Shown here in pieces: positions 35,482-43,709 of a DNA stretch of 64,000 bases. Under the pieces are notes generated by a model. That model worked only from the letters and a program-made list of their open reading frames with translations. It ran no database searches and was not told where the DNA came from. Origin of the DNA: Terriglobus sp. RCC_193 (GTDB taxonomy: Bacteria; Acidobacteriota; Terriglobia; Terriglobales; Acidobacteriaceae); assembly GCF_041355105.1 (NCBI RefSeq), contig NZ_JBFUPK010000001.1, forward strand, positions 248,001-312,000, read 5' to 3'. Within the stretch, counting starts at the first letter, position 1. Every line of letters begins with the position of its first letter. The position numbers and the translations under genes are program-made.

Positions 35482-36774
35482 ATGTCGTCTGCGTGTACAC
35501 CGTATGAGCTTTACTCGAAGGAATCGGGTAAGAGCTATGGCAACCAGCCGCTGAGCATCTGCGACGAATCGTTTACGCCTCTGGAAGTGCGTTACGACCT
35601 GGAAGCTGCGAAGCCTCTGTTCACGAAGAAGATTGTCGAAGCCGGTCCGGACAACATGTGGCGCTATCGTTCGCTGCTGCCCATTCCTGAGGGATTTGAG
35701 CCAGACCTGCCGGTAGGATTTACGCCGCTGGTGCGTGCGAAGAACCTGGGGAAGCGCCTTGGTTCACAGAACCTGTATGTGAAGAACGATGCTGTCTGCT
35801 TCCCTACACTGAGCTTCAAGGATCGCGTGGTGGCAGTGGCGCTGGCCAATGCGCGTGCGTTTGGCTTTGATGTGGTGGGCTGCTCGTCGACCGGTAACCT
35901 GGCGAACTCGGTGGCGGCACAGTCGGCCCGGCTGGGCATGAAGGCTTGCATTCTGGTTCCCGCCGACCTTGAACCCGCGAAGATTCTGAATACCTTGATT
36001 TACGGTGCACGTCTGGTGCGCATTGATGGCAACTATGACCATGTAAATCGTTTGTGCAGCCTGATTGCTGATCAGTACAACTGGGGCTTCGTGAACGTGA
36101 ATCTGCGCCCTTACTACGCAGAGGGTTCCAAGTCTGTGGGCTTTGAAATTGCGGAACAACTGGGATGGAAGCTGCCGGACAACGTTGTTGTTCCGATGGC
36201 CGGTGGTTCGCTGATCCGCAAGATCAAGAAGGCGTTCGATGAGCTTGTCTATCTCGGTCTTGTCGAAGCAAAGCATGTGCGTTTCTTCGGTGCGCAGGCC
36301 ACGGGCTGCTCGCCTATTGCGCAGGCCGTGAAGAACAACACGGAGACCATCACACCGCAGAAGCCCTCGACCATTGCGCGTTCGCTGGCGATCGGTAATC
36401 CGGCGGATGGTCCGTTTGCCTCTCGCATGATTCGCGAGACTGGCGGATGGGCTGAGGATGTGTCCGACATCGAAGTGGTCAGCGGCATCCAGGAACTGGC
36501 GGAGACGGAAGGCATCTTCACCGAGACCGCAGGTGGCGTCACGACGGCTGTAACCGCCAAGCTGATTGCGCAGGGACGCATTGCAGAAGATGAACTGACC
36601 GTTGTGTGCATCACGGGTAACGGCCTGAAGACAACCGATTGCATTGCGGATCGCTTTACGCTGGGCCGCGCGGTGCGTCCGCGCCTGGCGGACTTTGAAG
36701 AGTACATCAATGAGCTGGACGGACTTGCTGCATCTGCTGCAGAGCCGGAACTGGCACTTGCAGGAGGAAACTAA
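35482..36774 (+). CDS. thrC: Threonine-synthase-like PLP enzyme under SAM riboswitch control
   Basis: 430 aa. The ATG at 35482 has GAGGG 4 bases upstream; the GTG at 35446 is less likely. It is a fold-type II PLP enzyme of the threonine synthase group: cofactor Lys in PTLSFKDRVV (about K113), phosphate-binding loop SSTGNLANS, and GNGLKTTDC near the C-terminus. N-terminal CDESFTPLEVRYDLEAAK is typical of long ThrC proteins. Threonine synthase converts O-phosphohomoserine to threonine. Here, however, the gene is preceded by a SAM-I riboswitch and followed by a sulfur-carrier gene. This suggests that sulfide carried on the partner replaces water, giving homocysteine, or cysteine from another acceptor (inference). 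Family firm, reaction uncertain. Confidence 0.85.
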   Translation: MSSACTPYELYSKESGKSYGNQPLSICDESFTPLEVRYDLEAAKPLFTKKIVEAGPDNMWRYRSLLPIPEGFEPDLPVGFTPLVRAKNLGKRLGSQNLYVKNDAVCFPTLSFKDRVVAVALANARAFGFDVVGCSSTGNLANSVAAQSARLGMKACILVPADLEPAKILNTLIYGARLVRIDGNYDHVNRLCSLIADQYNWGFVNVNLRPYYAEGSKSVGFEIAEQLGWKLPDNVVVPMAGGSLIRKIKKAFDELVYLGLVEAKHVRFFGAQATGCSPIAQAVKNNTETITPQKPSTIARSLAIGNPADGPFASRMIRETGGWAEDVSDIEVVSGIQELAETEGIFTETAGGVTTAVTAKLIAQGRIAEDELTVVCITGNGLKTTDCIADRFTLGRAVRPRLADFEEYINELDGLAASAAEPELALAGGN

Positions 36775-36775
36775 G

Positions 36776-37057
36776 TTGGCAATTCGAGTAATGCTTCCCG
36801 CCGCCTTTGCGCGGCACACGGCAGGAACCAAGCAGGTGCAATCTGAGGCAGGCACGCTACCCGCGCTGGTGGACGATCTGGGAGTGAAGTTTCCGGAACT
36901 GGGCGTGCATATCAAGGATGAAGACGGCACGCTGCGTAAGTTCATCAATGTGTATGTCAACGATGAGGACATCCGCTTCCTGGGCGGAGATACGTATCAG
37001 TTTCAGGACCGCGATGAGGTCATGTTTATTCCTTCCATCGCCGGTGGCTGCATGTAG
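36776..37057 (+). CDS. MoaD/ThiS-like sulfur carrier with GGCM tail
   Basis: 93 aa. Start is TTG at 36776, one base after the ThrC-like stop, with a perfect AGGAGG at 36762-36767; the protein begins MAIRVMLPAAF. It has the beta-grasp fold pattern of MoaD and ThiS: LPALVDDLGVKFPELGVHI, FINVYVNDEDIRFLGGD and VMFIPSIAGG. Such proteins carry sulfur as a C-terminal Gly-Gly thiocarboxylate. Here two residues follow the Gly-Gly (ending IAGGCM), so a protease of the JAMM type would have to remove Cys-Met, as described for QbsE-like carriers. No JAMM protease or MoeB-like activator is nearby. No molybdopterin genes occur in the window, so a role with the ThrC-like enzyme is favoured. A strong terminator follows. 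Confidence 0.87.
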   Translation: MAIRVMLPAAFARHTAGTKQVQSEAGTLPALVDDLGVKFPELGVHIKDEDGTLRKFINVYVNDEDIRFLGGDTYQFQDRDEVMFIPSIAGGCM

Positions 37058-37077
37058 TTTTCCTTTCAAGGGTAAAG

Positions 37078-37110
37078 AAACGGGAGCCATGACGGCTCCC
37101 GTTTTCTTTT
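37078..37110 (+). terminator. Intrinsic terminator after sulfur-carrier gene
   Basis: AAACGGGAGCC (37078-37088), loop ATGAC, GGCTCCCGTTT (37094-37104), then TCTTTT. Strong, and it closes the SAM-riboswitch operon. Confidence 0.88.
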
Positions 37111-37130
37111 GGCAACCTGGATTCGTTCGC

Positions 37131-37280
37131 CTAGACGCCGTGCATCAGCAGCACGATGAGAACAATGATGGCCAGCAGGCCCAGACCGCCGCTGGGGTAG
37201 TAGCCCCATCCACGGCTGTAAGGAAGGATGGGCGCGGTGCCGAAGGCCAGCAGCAGGAGGATGATGAGAAGAATCAGCAT
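37131..37280 (-). CDS. Tiny hydrophobic protein, DUF3309 family
   Basis: 49 aa, ATG at 37280 with AGGAGA 8 bases upstream. Sequence features: MLILLIILLLLAFGTAPILP, a YSRGWGYYPSGG turn, then LGLLAIIVLIVLLMHGV. These are two short membrane helices joined by a Gly/Tyr turn, which is the DUF3309 pattern found in many proteobacteria and acidobacteria. Function is unknown. A longer in-frame extension to 37415 has no ribosome-binding site and is rejected. It is divergent from another tiny membrane protein at 37469. Confidence 0.82.
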   Translation of the reverse strand: MLILLIILLLLAFGTAPILPYSRGWGYYPSGGLGLLAIIVLIVLLMHGV

Positions 37281-37468
37281 GGGGAAGTCTCCTTTCAAAA
37301 ATCGCGTGCGCCGGTTGTGCGACAGGAGACTAGATGCGTGGGGCTTCCGAATGCGTTTCCTCAGCGCGCGCGATTTGATTTTATGAAAGCGCATACAACC
37401 ACTGCCCCCGCACATGCTTCTATTTGCAGGGTGTTTTCATCCGCTGAGGCGGAGCAGGAGGAAGGGTT

Positions 37469-37612
37469 ATGTTTCTGGCAATTGCGGGTGTTCTGTTCCT
37501 GATCTGGCTGCTTGGCGAAATTTTTACTCATGGTGCCAGTCTGGCGATCCATATCCTGGCCATTGTGTGGGTGATTTCGTTGATCGGCGGTCTGTTTAGC
37601 GGCAAGAAGTAA
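37469..37612 (+). CDS. Tiny membrane protein, Lmo0937/DUF5670 family
   Basis: 47 aa, ATG at 37469 with AGGAGGAAGG just upstream. Two hydrophobic stretches: MFLAIAGVLFLIWLLGEIF, then THGASLAIHILAIVWVISLI, ending GLFSGKK. This matches the short lmo0937-type membrane proteins, often induced by envelope or general stress. Function is unknown. It is divergent from the DUF3309 gene; the 188 bp between them probably holds both promoters. A hairpin at 37631 ends it. Confidence 0.8.
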   Translation: MFLAIAGVLFLIWLLGEIFTHGASLAIHILAIVWVISLIGGLFSGKK

Positions 37613-37630
37613 TGTGAGGGGCGGAAACAG

Positions 37631-37660
37631 AAAGGGCCGACGTTATTATGTCGGCCCTTT
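37631..37660. terminator. Bidirectional hairpin between lmo0937-like gene and lon
   Basis: AAAGGGCCGAC (37631-37641) and GTCGGCCCTTT (37650-37660) form an 11-bp perfect stem with an 8-base loop. It is placed between two convergent genes. Confidence 0.8.
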
Positions 37661-37677
37661 GTGATGCTTGTCTTTTA

Positions 37678-40104
37678 TTATTGCCGTGCTTCTGTAGCAG
37701 GGCGAAGCGTGCTGGGAGGAGGCATCTTCGGATTGAGTGCTTCCGGTTTCTCGTCTTCCAGCCTGGGTAGCGGGCCCTCAAGCGCGAGCTTCAGCACGTC
37801 ATCCATTTCCGCCACGAAGTGCAGCTTCATCTCGTCCTTGATGAGTTGAGGCAGTTCGGCGTAATCCTTCTCGTTGTCCTTTGGCATGACGGCTTCGCGG
37901 ATGCCAGCGCGATGCGCTGCCAGGAGCTTCTCTTTCAATCCACCGATCGGCAAAACCTTACCGCGCAACGTAACTTCACCAGTCATGGCGATATCGCGAC
38001 GCACAGGGATCATGGTCAGCGCAGAGGTGAGCGCCGTGGCCAGCGTAATGCCTGCAGACGGGCCATCCTTGGGAATGGCGCCTTCCGGGACATGTACGTG
38101 GATGTCAATGTTGCGATAGAAGTCCTTGGGCAGGCCCAGATGCTGCGCACGGCTGCGGACGTAGCTGAGAGCAGCCTGCGCGGACTCCTGCATCACATCG
38201 CCAAGCTGGCCCGTGGTGGTGAGCTTACCCTTGCCATCCAGTACCTGCACTTCAGTCTGCAGGATGCTGCCGCCGACTTCGGTCCATGCAAGGCCGGTGA
38301 CAAGGCCCACTTCGCTCTTTTCCTGCATGAAGGAGTCGCGGAACTTCTGCGAGCCCAGATAGTCGGCAATGTTTTCTGCCGTGATGGATTCTTTCTTGTG
38401 CTTCGTGCCTTCCTTCACCACGCGGCGAACGGCCTTGCGGCAGACATTGCCGATCTCGCGCTCCAGGTTACGAACGCCGGCTTCGCGTGTGTAGCTGCGG
38501 ATAAGCTCCTTCAGGCCCTCTTCGGTGAACTCGATGTTGTCCGCTGTCAGGCCGGTGGCTTCCATCTGTTTCTTGACGAGGTACTGCTTGGCGATTTCCA
38601 GCTTTTCAACTTCGGTATAGCCATGCAGACGCAGGATTTCCATGCGGTCCTGTAGCGGACCGGGAATGGTGTGCAACACGTTTGCCGTGGCCACGAAGAG
38701 CACCTGCGACAGGTCATATTCCACGTCCAGGTAATGGTCCTGGAAGGTTGCGTTCTGTTCGGGGTCAAGAACTTCCAGCAATGCGGCCGATGGATCGCCG
38801 CGGAAGTCGTTGGCCATCTTATCGACCTCGTCGAGCATGATGACCGGATTCTTTGTTCCGGCCTTCTTCATCGACTGGATGATCTGGCCCGGCAGGGAAC
38901 CAATGTACGTGCGGCGATGTCCGCGGATCTCCGCTTCATCGCGCACGCCACCCAAAGACATGCGGACGAACTTGCGTCCGGTGGCCTTGGCGATGCTCAT
39001 GCCGAGTGAGGTTTTGCCAACGCCCGGAGGTCCGACGAAGCAGAGGATAGAACCCTTAGGATTCTTCACTAACTGTCGCACCGCAAGAAATTCAAGGATG
39101 CGGTCCTTGATCTTCGGCAGGCCGTAATGGTCTTCGTTCAGGATGGTTTCCGCGTGTTCAATGTTGCGGATGTCCTTGGACTTCTTCTTCCACGGCACGG
39201 CCAGTAACCAGTCGAGATAGTTGCGGCTGACGGTGGATTCTGCCGACATAGGCGGCATGGCCTCAAGCTTCTTCAGCTCCTGGATGGCCTTGTCAAAGGC
39301 TTCCTTCGGCATGCCTGCGGCTTCAATCTTCTTCTTCAGCTCGTCCCACTCAGACTTTTCGCCGCGGCCCAGTTCCTTCTGGATGGCCTTGATCTTCTCG
39401 TTGAGGTAGTACTCTTTCTGCGCGCGTTCCATCTGCCGCTTCACACGCGATTGCACGGTGCGGTCCACGTTCAGTTTTTCAATGGCAATGTCGAGAACAT
39501 CGGCGATCTTGGCGAGGCGCTGCGCAGGATCGAAGAGATCGAGCAGTTCCTGTTTCTCTTCAATGGAGAGCTGCAGGTTGGCGGCGATGACGTCTGCCAG
39601 TTTGGTGGGGTCATCTGTGCGGACGCTGGCCACCATCGTCTCGTAGTTGAGGCTCTGCTGCAGTTTCAGGTGCTGCTCAAAGCGCTGCTGCACAAGCTGC
39701 ATCAACTGCTCAATCTGCGGCGTGATGACGAGCTCCGTCTTGCCGGTGCGCACGGTCGCGACGAAGAAACCATCCTCGTCGTTCAGTTCCACGGTGCGGG
39801 CGCGTTCCACGCCTTCCACCAGGACCTTGATATTGCCATCCGGCATCTTCACGGACTGCACAATGTTGCCGATGGTGCCGGTCTCATAGATGTCGTCGGA
39901 GGTGGGTTCGTCGATGCTGGCGTCGTGCTGCGTGGCGAGGAAGATTTTGCGGTCGCCTGTGAGAGCTTCATCCAGTGCGCGTACGCTGGATTCGCGGCCT
40001 ACGACAAAGGGGGTCATCATGTGAGGAAAGATGACCATGTCGCGGATGGGCATCATGGGGAGTTTACGTACTTCGCCGTGGGGCTGATCAGTCTGTTTCG
40101 GCAT
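37678..40104 (-). CDS. lon: ATP-dependent protease La (LonA)
   Basis: 808 aa, full length, ATG at 40104 with GGGAGA 4 bases upstream. Domains: N-terminal substrate-binding LON domain (~10-200, [20 protein letters not shown]), coiled coil (~220-290), AAA+ domain with Walker A GPPGVGKT (358-365) and Walker [10 protein letters not shown], and C-terminal protease domain with the Ser-Lys dyad S683 ([11 protein letters not shown]) and K726 ([11 protein letters not shown]). It degrades misfolded and regulatory proteins in the cytoplasm. It is the last of four quality-control genes on this strand (tig, clpP, clpX, lon), separated from clpX by a bidirectional terminator, so it has its own promoter. 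Confidence 0.97.
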   Translation of the reverse strand: MPKQTDQPHGEVRKLPMMPIRDMVIFPHMMTPFVVGRESSVRALDEALTGDRKIFLATQHDASIDEPTSDDIYETGTIGNIVQSVKMPDGNIKVLVEGVERARTVELNDEDGFFVATVRTGKTELVITPQIEQLMQLVQQRFEQHLKLQQSLNYETMVASVRTDDPTKLADVIAANLQLSIEEKQELLDLFDPAQRLAKIADVLDIAIEKLNVDRTVQSRVKRQMERAQKEYYLNEKIKAIQKELGRGEKSEWDELKKKIEAAGMPKEAFDKAIQELKKLEAMPPMSAESTVSRNYLDWLLAVPWKKKSKDIRNIEHAETILNEDHYGLPKIKDRILEFLAVRQLVKNPKGSILCFVGPPGVGKTSLGMSIAKATGRKFVRMSLGGVRDEAEIRGHRRTYIGSLPGQIIQSMKKAGTKNPVIMLDEVDKMANDFRGDPSAALLEVLDPEQNATFQDHYLDVEYDLSQVLFVATANVLHTIPGPLQDRMEILRLHGYTEVEKLEIAKQYLVKKQMEATGLTADNIEFTEEGLKELIRSYTREAGVRNLEREIGNVCRKAVRRVVKEGTKHKKESITAENIADYLGSQKFRDSFMQEKSEVGLVTGLAWTEVGGSILQTEVQVLDGKGKLTTTGQLGDVMQESAQAALSYVRSRAQHLGLPKDFYRNIDIHVHVPEGAIPKDGPSAGITLATALTSALTMIPVRRDIAMTGEVTLRGKVLPIGGLKEKLLAAHRAGIREAVMPKDNEKDYAELPQLIKDEMKLHFVAEMDDVLKLALEGPLPRLEDEKPEALNPKMPPPSTLRPATEARQ

Positions 40105-40213
40105 GGGTCTCCCTCATTAGACGTCGCAACACCGCGCAGGATGCGACGTGTGTGGACACTTCCGGTGATTGTACTGCCTTTGTGGTGTGTAAATTTGGCG
40201 GGAAATCAGATGC

Positions 40214-40257
40214 AAAACAGAACGCGGCGACCATTGTGGTCGCCGCGTTCTGTTTTT
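40214..40257. terminator. Bidirectional intrinsic terminator between clpX and lon
   Basis: CAGAACGCGGCGACC (40218-40232) pairs perfectly with GGTCGCCGCGTTCTG (40238-40252) around a 5-base loop, flanked by AAAA and TTTTT. On the minus strand it ends the clpX transcript. Confidence 0.88.
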
Positions 40258-40262
40258 AGAAA

Positions 40263-41543
40263 TCAGCCCGCTTTTTCAAGAGGGAGGGGGAGAGTAACGG
40301 TACGGTTCTTCACCATTTCCGCTGTAATCTCCAGTTCCTTCACCTTCTTGTTCGTTGGGATTGTGTACATCAGGTCCAGCATCAGTTCTTCCAGAATCAT
40401 GCGCAGACCGCGTGCACCCACCTTGCGGTTCAGGGCTTCATGCGCGATGGCCTGTGCCGCTTCCGGAGTCCAGGTGACCTTGACACCTTCAAACTCGAAC
40501 AGCTTCGCATACTGCTTCAGAATGGCGTTGCGCGGACGCGTCAGGATGTCGATCAAAGCAGCTTCATCCAGCTCGTCTAAAATGCCAAGTACGGGCAGAC
40601 GACCAACGAACTCAGGGATCAGGCCGTACTTCAGCAGATCCTGCGGTTCTGCCTGGCGCAGCATCTCCGTATCACGCTGCGGACGAATCGGAGTGACGTC
40701 CGCTTCCTTGCCTTCGACGGTGGTCTTAAAGCCAAGCGCCTTCTTACCAATACGACGGGCGATCACCTTTTCCAATCCGACGAATGCGCCACCGCAGATG
40801 AACAGGATGTTCGTCGTATCCACGATGGTGAATTCCTGATGCGGATGCTTGCGGCCACCCTGAGGAGGAACGTTGGCAACGGTGCCTTCCAGCATCTTCA
40901 GCAGCGCCTGCTGTACGCCTTCGCCGCTGACGTCACGGGTAATGGAGGGGTTCTCGTCCTTGCGGCCGATCTTGTCGATTTCGTCGATGTAGATAATGCC
41001 CTGTTGCGCGCGGGTCACATCGCCGTCGGCGGCCTGCAGCAACTTCAGGATGATGTTTTCCACATCTTCACCCACGTAACCGGCTTCGGTCAGAGTGGTG
41101 GCATCGACGATCGCGAAGGGAACATCCAGCATCTTGGCCAGCGTCTGTGCCAGCAGGGTCTTGCCGCTGCCGGTGGGGCCCACGAGCAGGATGTTCGACT
41201 TGGCAAGTTCCACATCGTTACCGCGTGTGCGGTTCATCTGGATGCGCTTGTAGTGGTTGTAGACCGCTACGGCGAGCTTCTTCTTGGTGAGATCCTGGCC
41301 GATGACGTACTCATCGAGGAACGCCTTCACCTCATGCGGCTTGGGCAGATGGGCCGGGGCCGATCCTGGCGTGGTCTCTGCGCGGTCGTCTTCCAGGATT
41401 GAGTTACAAACAGCGACGCACTCGTCGCAGATGTACGCGCGTGGGTAATCCGATGGGGAAGAGATCAGCTTCGCTACTGCATCCTGCGACTTATGGCAGA
41501 ACGAGCACCGTAGCGAGTCGTCAGTGCCCTTGGAAGTCTTCAT
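40263..41543 (-). CDS. clpX: ATP-dependent Clp protease ATPase subunit ClpX
   Basis: 426 aa, full length. Zinc-binding domain with C13, C16, C39 and C42 (CSFCHKSQ ... YICDEC). AAA+ core has Walker [13 protein letters not shown] and Walker [14 protein letters not shown], sensor and arginine-finger region [15 protein letters not shown], and the ClpP-contacting IGF-type loop region. The C-terminus has [16 protein letters not shown]. It unfolds tagged proteins and feeds them to ClpP, encoded 1.4 kb upstream on the same strand. Two plus-strand genes separate clpX from clpP, so the usual clpP-clpX co-transcription is broken here. Confidence 0.97.
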   Translation of the reverse strand: MKTSKGTDDSLRCSFCHKSQDAVAKLISSPSDYPRAYICDECVAVCNSILEDDRAETTPGSAPAHLPKPHEVKAFLDEYVIGQDLTKKKLAVAVYNHYKRIQMNRTRGNDVELAKSNILLVGPTGSGKTLLAQTLAKMLDVPFAIVDATTLTEAGYVGEDVENIILKLLQAADGDVTRAQQGIIYIDEIDKIGRKDENPSITRDVSGEGVQQALLKMLEGTVANVPPQGGRKHPHQEFTIVDTTNILFICGGAFVGLEKVIARRIGKKALGFKTTVEGKEADVTPIRPQRDTEMLRQAEPQDLLKYGLIPEFVGRLPVLGILDELDEAALIDILTRPRNAILKQYAKLFEFEGVKVTWTPEAAQAIAHEALNRKVGARGLRMILEELMLDLMYTIPTNKKVKELEITAEMVKNRTVTLPLPLEKAG

Positions 41544-41794
41544 CGAGTCGAGAGCTCCTTGCCAGGGGAAAAGAAACCTGACAGAGATTCAGTTTACACC
41601 CCGTCCACAGACCGGCTGAGGGCGCAGGTACCTATCCTGACGCCATTTCGAACGAGAAATCCACACATTTCCTGTGGCTTAGTCGCAAAAAGCTTCAGTG
41701 AATCCTCGGCATGGGAGGCAACGTCCAATAAAAGTGACCGGAACCAAACTGCGTCATTTCACGTATGTGTCTGCATGCCTAAGAGGTCGAAGAA

Positions 41795-42256
41795 TTGAAG
41801 CGGATTAAAGGAATGCTTGCTGTTCTGATGTTGACTGCCGTTACCAGCGCCTATGCTTTGCCGCGCGTTGGTGAAGATGCGGTGGTGAAACAGCTGGTTG
41901 AGAACTTCCTGAAAGCAGAACAGGGCTACGATGCGGCGTCGCTGGCGCGCATGATCAGCGATAGTTACGTGGAAGTTTCGCCTGCGGGCGAAGTGGATGA
42001 ACATGACCGCTTCCTGAGTTTCTACGCGCCGGACAAGAAGACGGACTGGCCATCTATGGCTACCAGTGACATACGTGTACGGATGTTTGGTGATACCGCC
42101 ATTGAGATCGTGAAGTTCACCTACCAGATGCCACAGCCTGATGGCGGCACCCGTTCCATGGAGATGCGCGGCTCGTTTATTGCGCAGAGAGAGAACGGTA
42201 CGTGGAAGCTGTTGGGCGCACATTACACGGGTATCCGTCATCCGCAGTCGAAGTAA
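41795..42256 (+). CDS. Exported SnoaL/NTF2-like (DUF4440-type) protein
   Basis: 153 aa. TTG start at 41795, supported by GAGG 8 bases upstream. Signal peptide MKRIKGMLAVLMLTAVTSAY-ALP, then an NTF2-like cone fold of ~120 residues: VKQLVENFLKAEQGYDAASLARMISDSYVEVSPAGEV in outline, FGDTAIEIVKFTYQ, and a final strand with ENGTWKLLGAHYTGI. This family includes small ligand-binding or isomerase-like proteins; catalytic residues are not evident. It sits between clpX and clpP on the opposite strand, next to paiB. Function not assigned. Confidence 0.7.
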   Translation: MKRIKGMLAVLMLTAVTSAYALPRVGEDAVVKQLVENFLKAEQGYDAASLARMISDSYVEVSPAGEVDEHDRFLSFYAPDKKTDWPSMATSDIRVRMFGDTAIEIVKFTYQMPQPDGGTRSMEMRGSFIAQRENGTWKLLGAHYTGIRHPQSK

Positions 42257-42283
42257 CGGAACGGTGTTCCGTATAGTGAATTG

Positions 42284-42904
42284 ATGTACCTGCCGCCACA
42301 TTTTGAAATGCAGGACCTGCCTGTCATCCATGAAGCAATGGAGGCAGTGGGCCTTGCGAATCTGATCACATGGAGCGGGACAGAGCTGCTTGCAACACCG
42401 CTACCTTTGATTCTTGTGCGCGATGAGGGCGAGTTCGGAACGCTCTATGGGCATGTGGCAAAGGCGAATCCGCAAGGGAACGCCGCTGTGACTGGAGAAG
42501 CGCTTGCACTGTTTGCAGGTGCGGACGCTTACATCACACCCAGTTGGTACGCCACCAAGCAGGAAACGGGCAAGGTGGTGCCCACATGGAACTACGAGAC
42601 CATTCACGCTTACGGTGTGCCAGAGTTCTTTCAGGACGAGGCGCGCCTGTTGGATCTGGTCACGCGGTTGACGCAACATCATGAAGGCAGGATCGGTGGC
42701 GTGTGGCAGGTAAGCGATGCGCCTGAGGGTTTCATCCGAAGTCAGTTGCGCGGCATCGTGGGTTTCCGCATGCCCATTGCGCGGCTGCAAGGGAAGCGAA
42801 AAATGAGCCAGAATCGTCCGCTCGCGGATCGCGAGGGCGTTGCCGCAGGGTTGCGGCAACAGGGCAGGGATGATGTTGCCACCCTTATCCCTGTGAACAA
42901 ATAA
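42284..42904 (+). CDS. paiB: PaiB-type FMN-binding protein / transcriptional regulator
   Basis: 206 aa from the ATG at 42284. Strong match to the PaiB family: MYLPPHFEMQDLPVIHEAME, LPLILVRDEGEFGTLYGHVA, KANPQ, ALALFAGADAYITPSWYATK and VVPTWNYETIHAYG. The fold is a split-barrel flavin-binding domain. In Bacillus PaiB was described as a negative regulator of sporulation and protease genes, but the family may be an FMN-dependent enzyme. C-terminal KRKMSQNRPLADREGVAAGL is typical. It follows the NTF2-like gene by 27 bp, so they are probably co-transcribed. Family firm, role uncertain. Confidence 0.88.
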   Translation: MYLPPHFEMQDLPVIHEAMEAVGLANLITWSGTELLATPLPLILVRDEGEFGTLYGHVAKANPQGNAAVTGEALALFAGADAYITPSWYATKQETGKVVPTWNYETIHAYGVPEFFQDEARLLDLVTRLTQHHEGRIGGVWQVSDAPEGFIRSQLRGIVGFRMPIARLQGKRKMSQNRPLADREGVAAGLRQQGRDDVATLIPVNK

Positions 42905-42906
42905 GA

Positions 42907-42936
42907 AGGCCCGGCGGTTGCCGGGCCTCTTCGTTT
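42907..42936. terminator. Hairpin between paiB and clpP (convergent)
   Basis: AGGCCCGGC (42907-42915), loop GGTT, GCCGGGCCT (42920-42928), then CTTCGTTT. Serves the plus-strand paiB and may also stop clpP. Confidence 0.8.
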
Positions 42937-42949
42937 CTGCGGTTGGAAA

Positions 42950-43546
42950 TTACGAACGTGGACGCGTGATGATGTCGTCGATCAGGCCGTAGTCCTTTGC
43001 CTGGTCTGCGCCCATGGTGAAGTCGCGGTCGGTATCGCGTTCGATCTGATCGAAGGACTGACCGGTGTGTTCCGCCATGATCTTGTTCATGCGTTCGCGC
43101 AGACGCAGGATCTCGCGGGCGTGAATGTCGATCTCGGTGGCCTGACCCTGAATGCCGTGGCCCATGATCAGTGGCTGGTGGATAAGGATGCGCGAGTTCG
43201 GCAAGGCAAATCGCTTGCCCTGTTTGCCCGCCATTAGAAGGAAGGCGCCCATGCTGGCGGCCTGGCCGATGCACAGCGTGGAAACGTCGTTCTTGATGTA
43301 CTGCATGGTGTCGTAGATGGCCATGCCGGCGCTGACCGATCCACCCGGAGAGTTGATGTAAAGCTGGATGTCCTTCTCCGGGTCTTCACCGGACAGGAAG
43401 AGCAACTGCGCAATGATCAGGTTTGCAACGTTGTCATCGATCGGAGTTCCCAGAAAGATGATGTTGTCACGCAGCAGACGGCTGTAAATGTCATAGGAGC
43501 GTTCGCCCCGGCTCGTCTGCTCGAGCACCATTGGAATCAGACCCAT
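42950..43546 (-). CDS. clpP: ATP-dependent Clp protease proteolytic subunit
   Basis: 198 aa, ATG at 43546 with AGGAG 6 bases upstream. Catalytic triad: S98 in [12 protein letters not shown]123 in ILIHQP, and Asp of ERDTDRDF (about D171). [20 protein letters not shown] is the family signature. It forms the tetradecameric degradation chamber that works with ClpX. It follows tig by 163 bp with an intervening terminator-like hairpin, as in the common tig-clpP-clpX order. Confidence 0.97.
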   Translation of the reverse strand: MGLIPMVLEQTSRGERSYDIYSRLLRDNIIFLGTPIDDNVANLIIAQLLFLSGEDPEKDIQLYINSPGGSVSAGMAIYDTMQYIKNDVSTLCIGQAASMGAFLLMAGKQGKRFALPNSRILIHQPLIMGHGIQGQATEIDIHAREILRLRERMNKIMAEHTGQSFDQIERDTDRDFTMGADQAKDYGLIDDIITRPRS

Positions 43547-43646
43547 GTATCTCCTCGTTTCCGTTGTTGCTCTTGATGCTTCGCGAGTCGCATCGACTCA
43601 CGCTTCGCCGCATTTCCGGTACGTCTGAAATGCGTGTCCATAGAAT

Positions 43647-43699
43647 AACGGCTTTAGCTGCTGAGGGAATCTTCCCGCAGTTGCTAAAGCCGTTTTCTT
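43647..43699 (-). terminator. Hairpin between tig and clpP
   Basis: AACGGCTTTAGC (43647-43658) pairs with GCTAAAGCCGTT (43683-43694), with inner pairing CTGAGGGAA/TTCCCGCAG. Transcripts from tig would meet it before clpP. Confidence 0.65.
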
Positions 43700-43709
43700 T
43701 TGATTCAGG

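Noticed and set aside
35764-36972. 402-codon open frame on the minus strand
   Set aside because: Antisense to the ThrC-like and sulfur-carrier genes, with no start signal.
39451-40839. 462-codon open frame on the plus strand
   Set aside because: Covers the 5' end of lon and the 3' part of clpX on the other strand and runs through the terminator between them; no recognisable domain.
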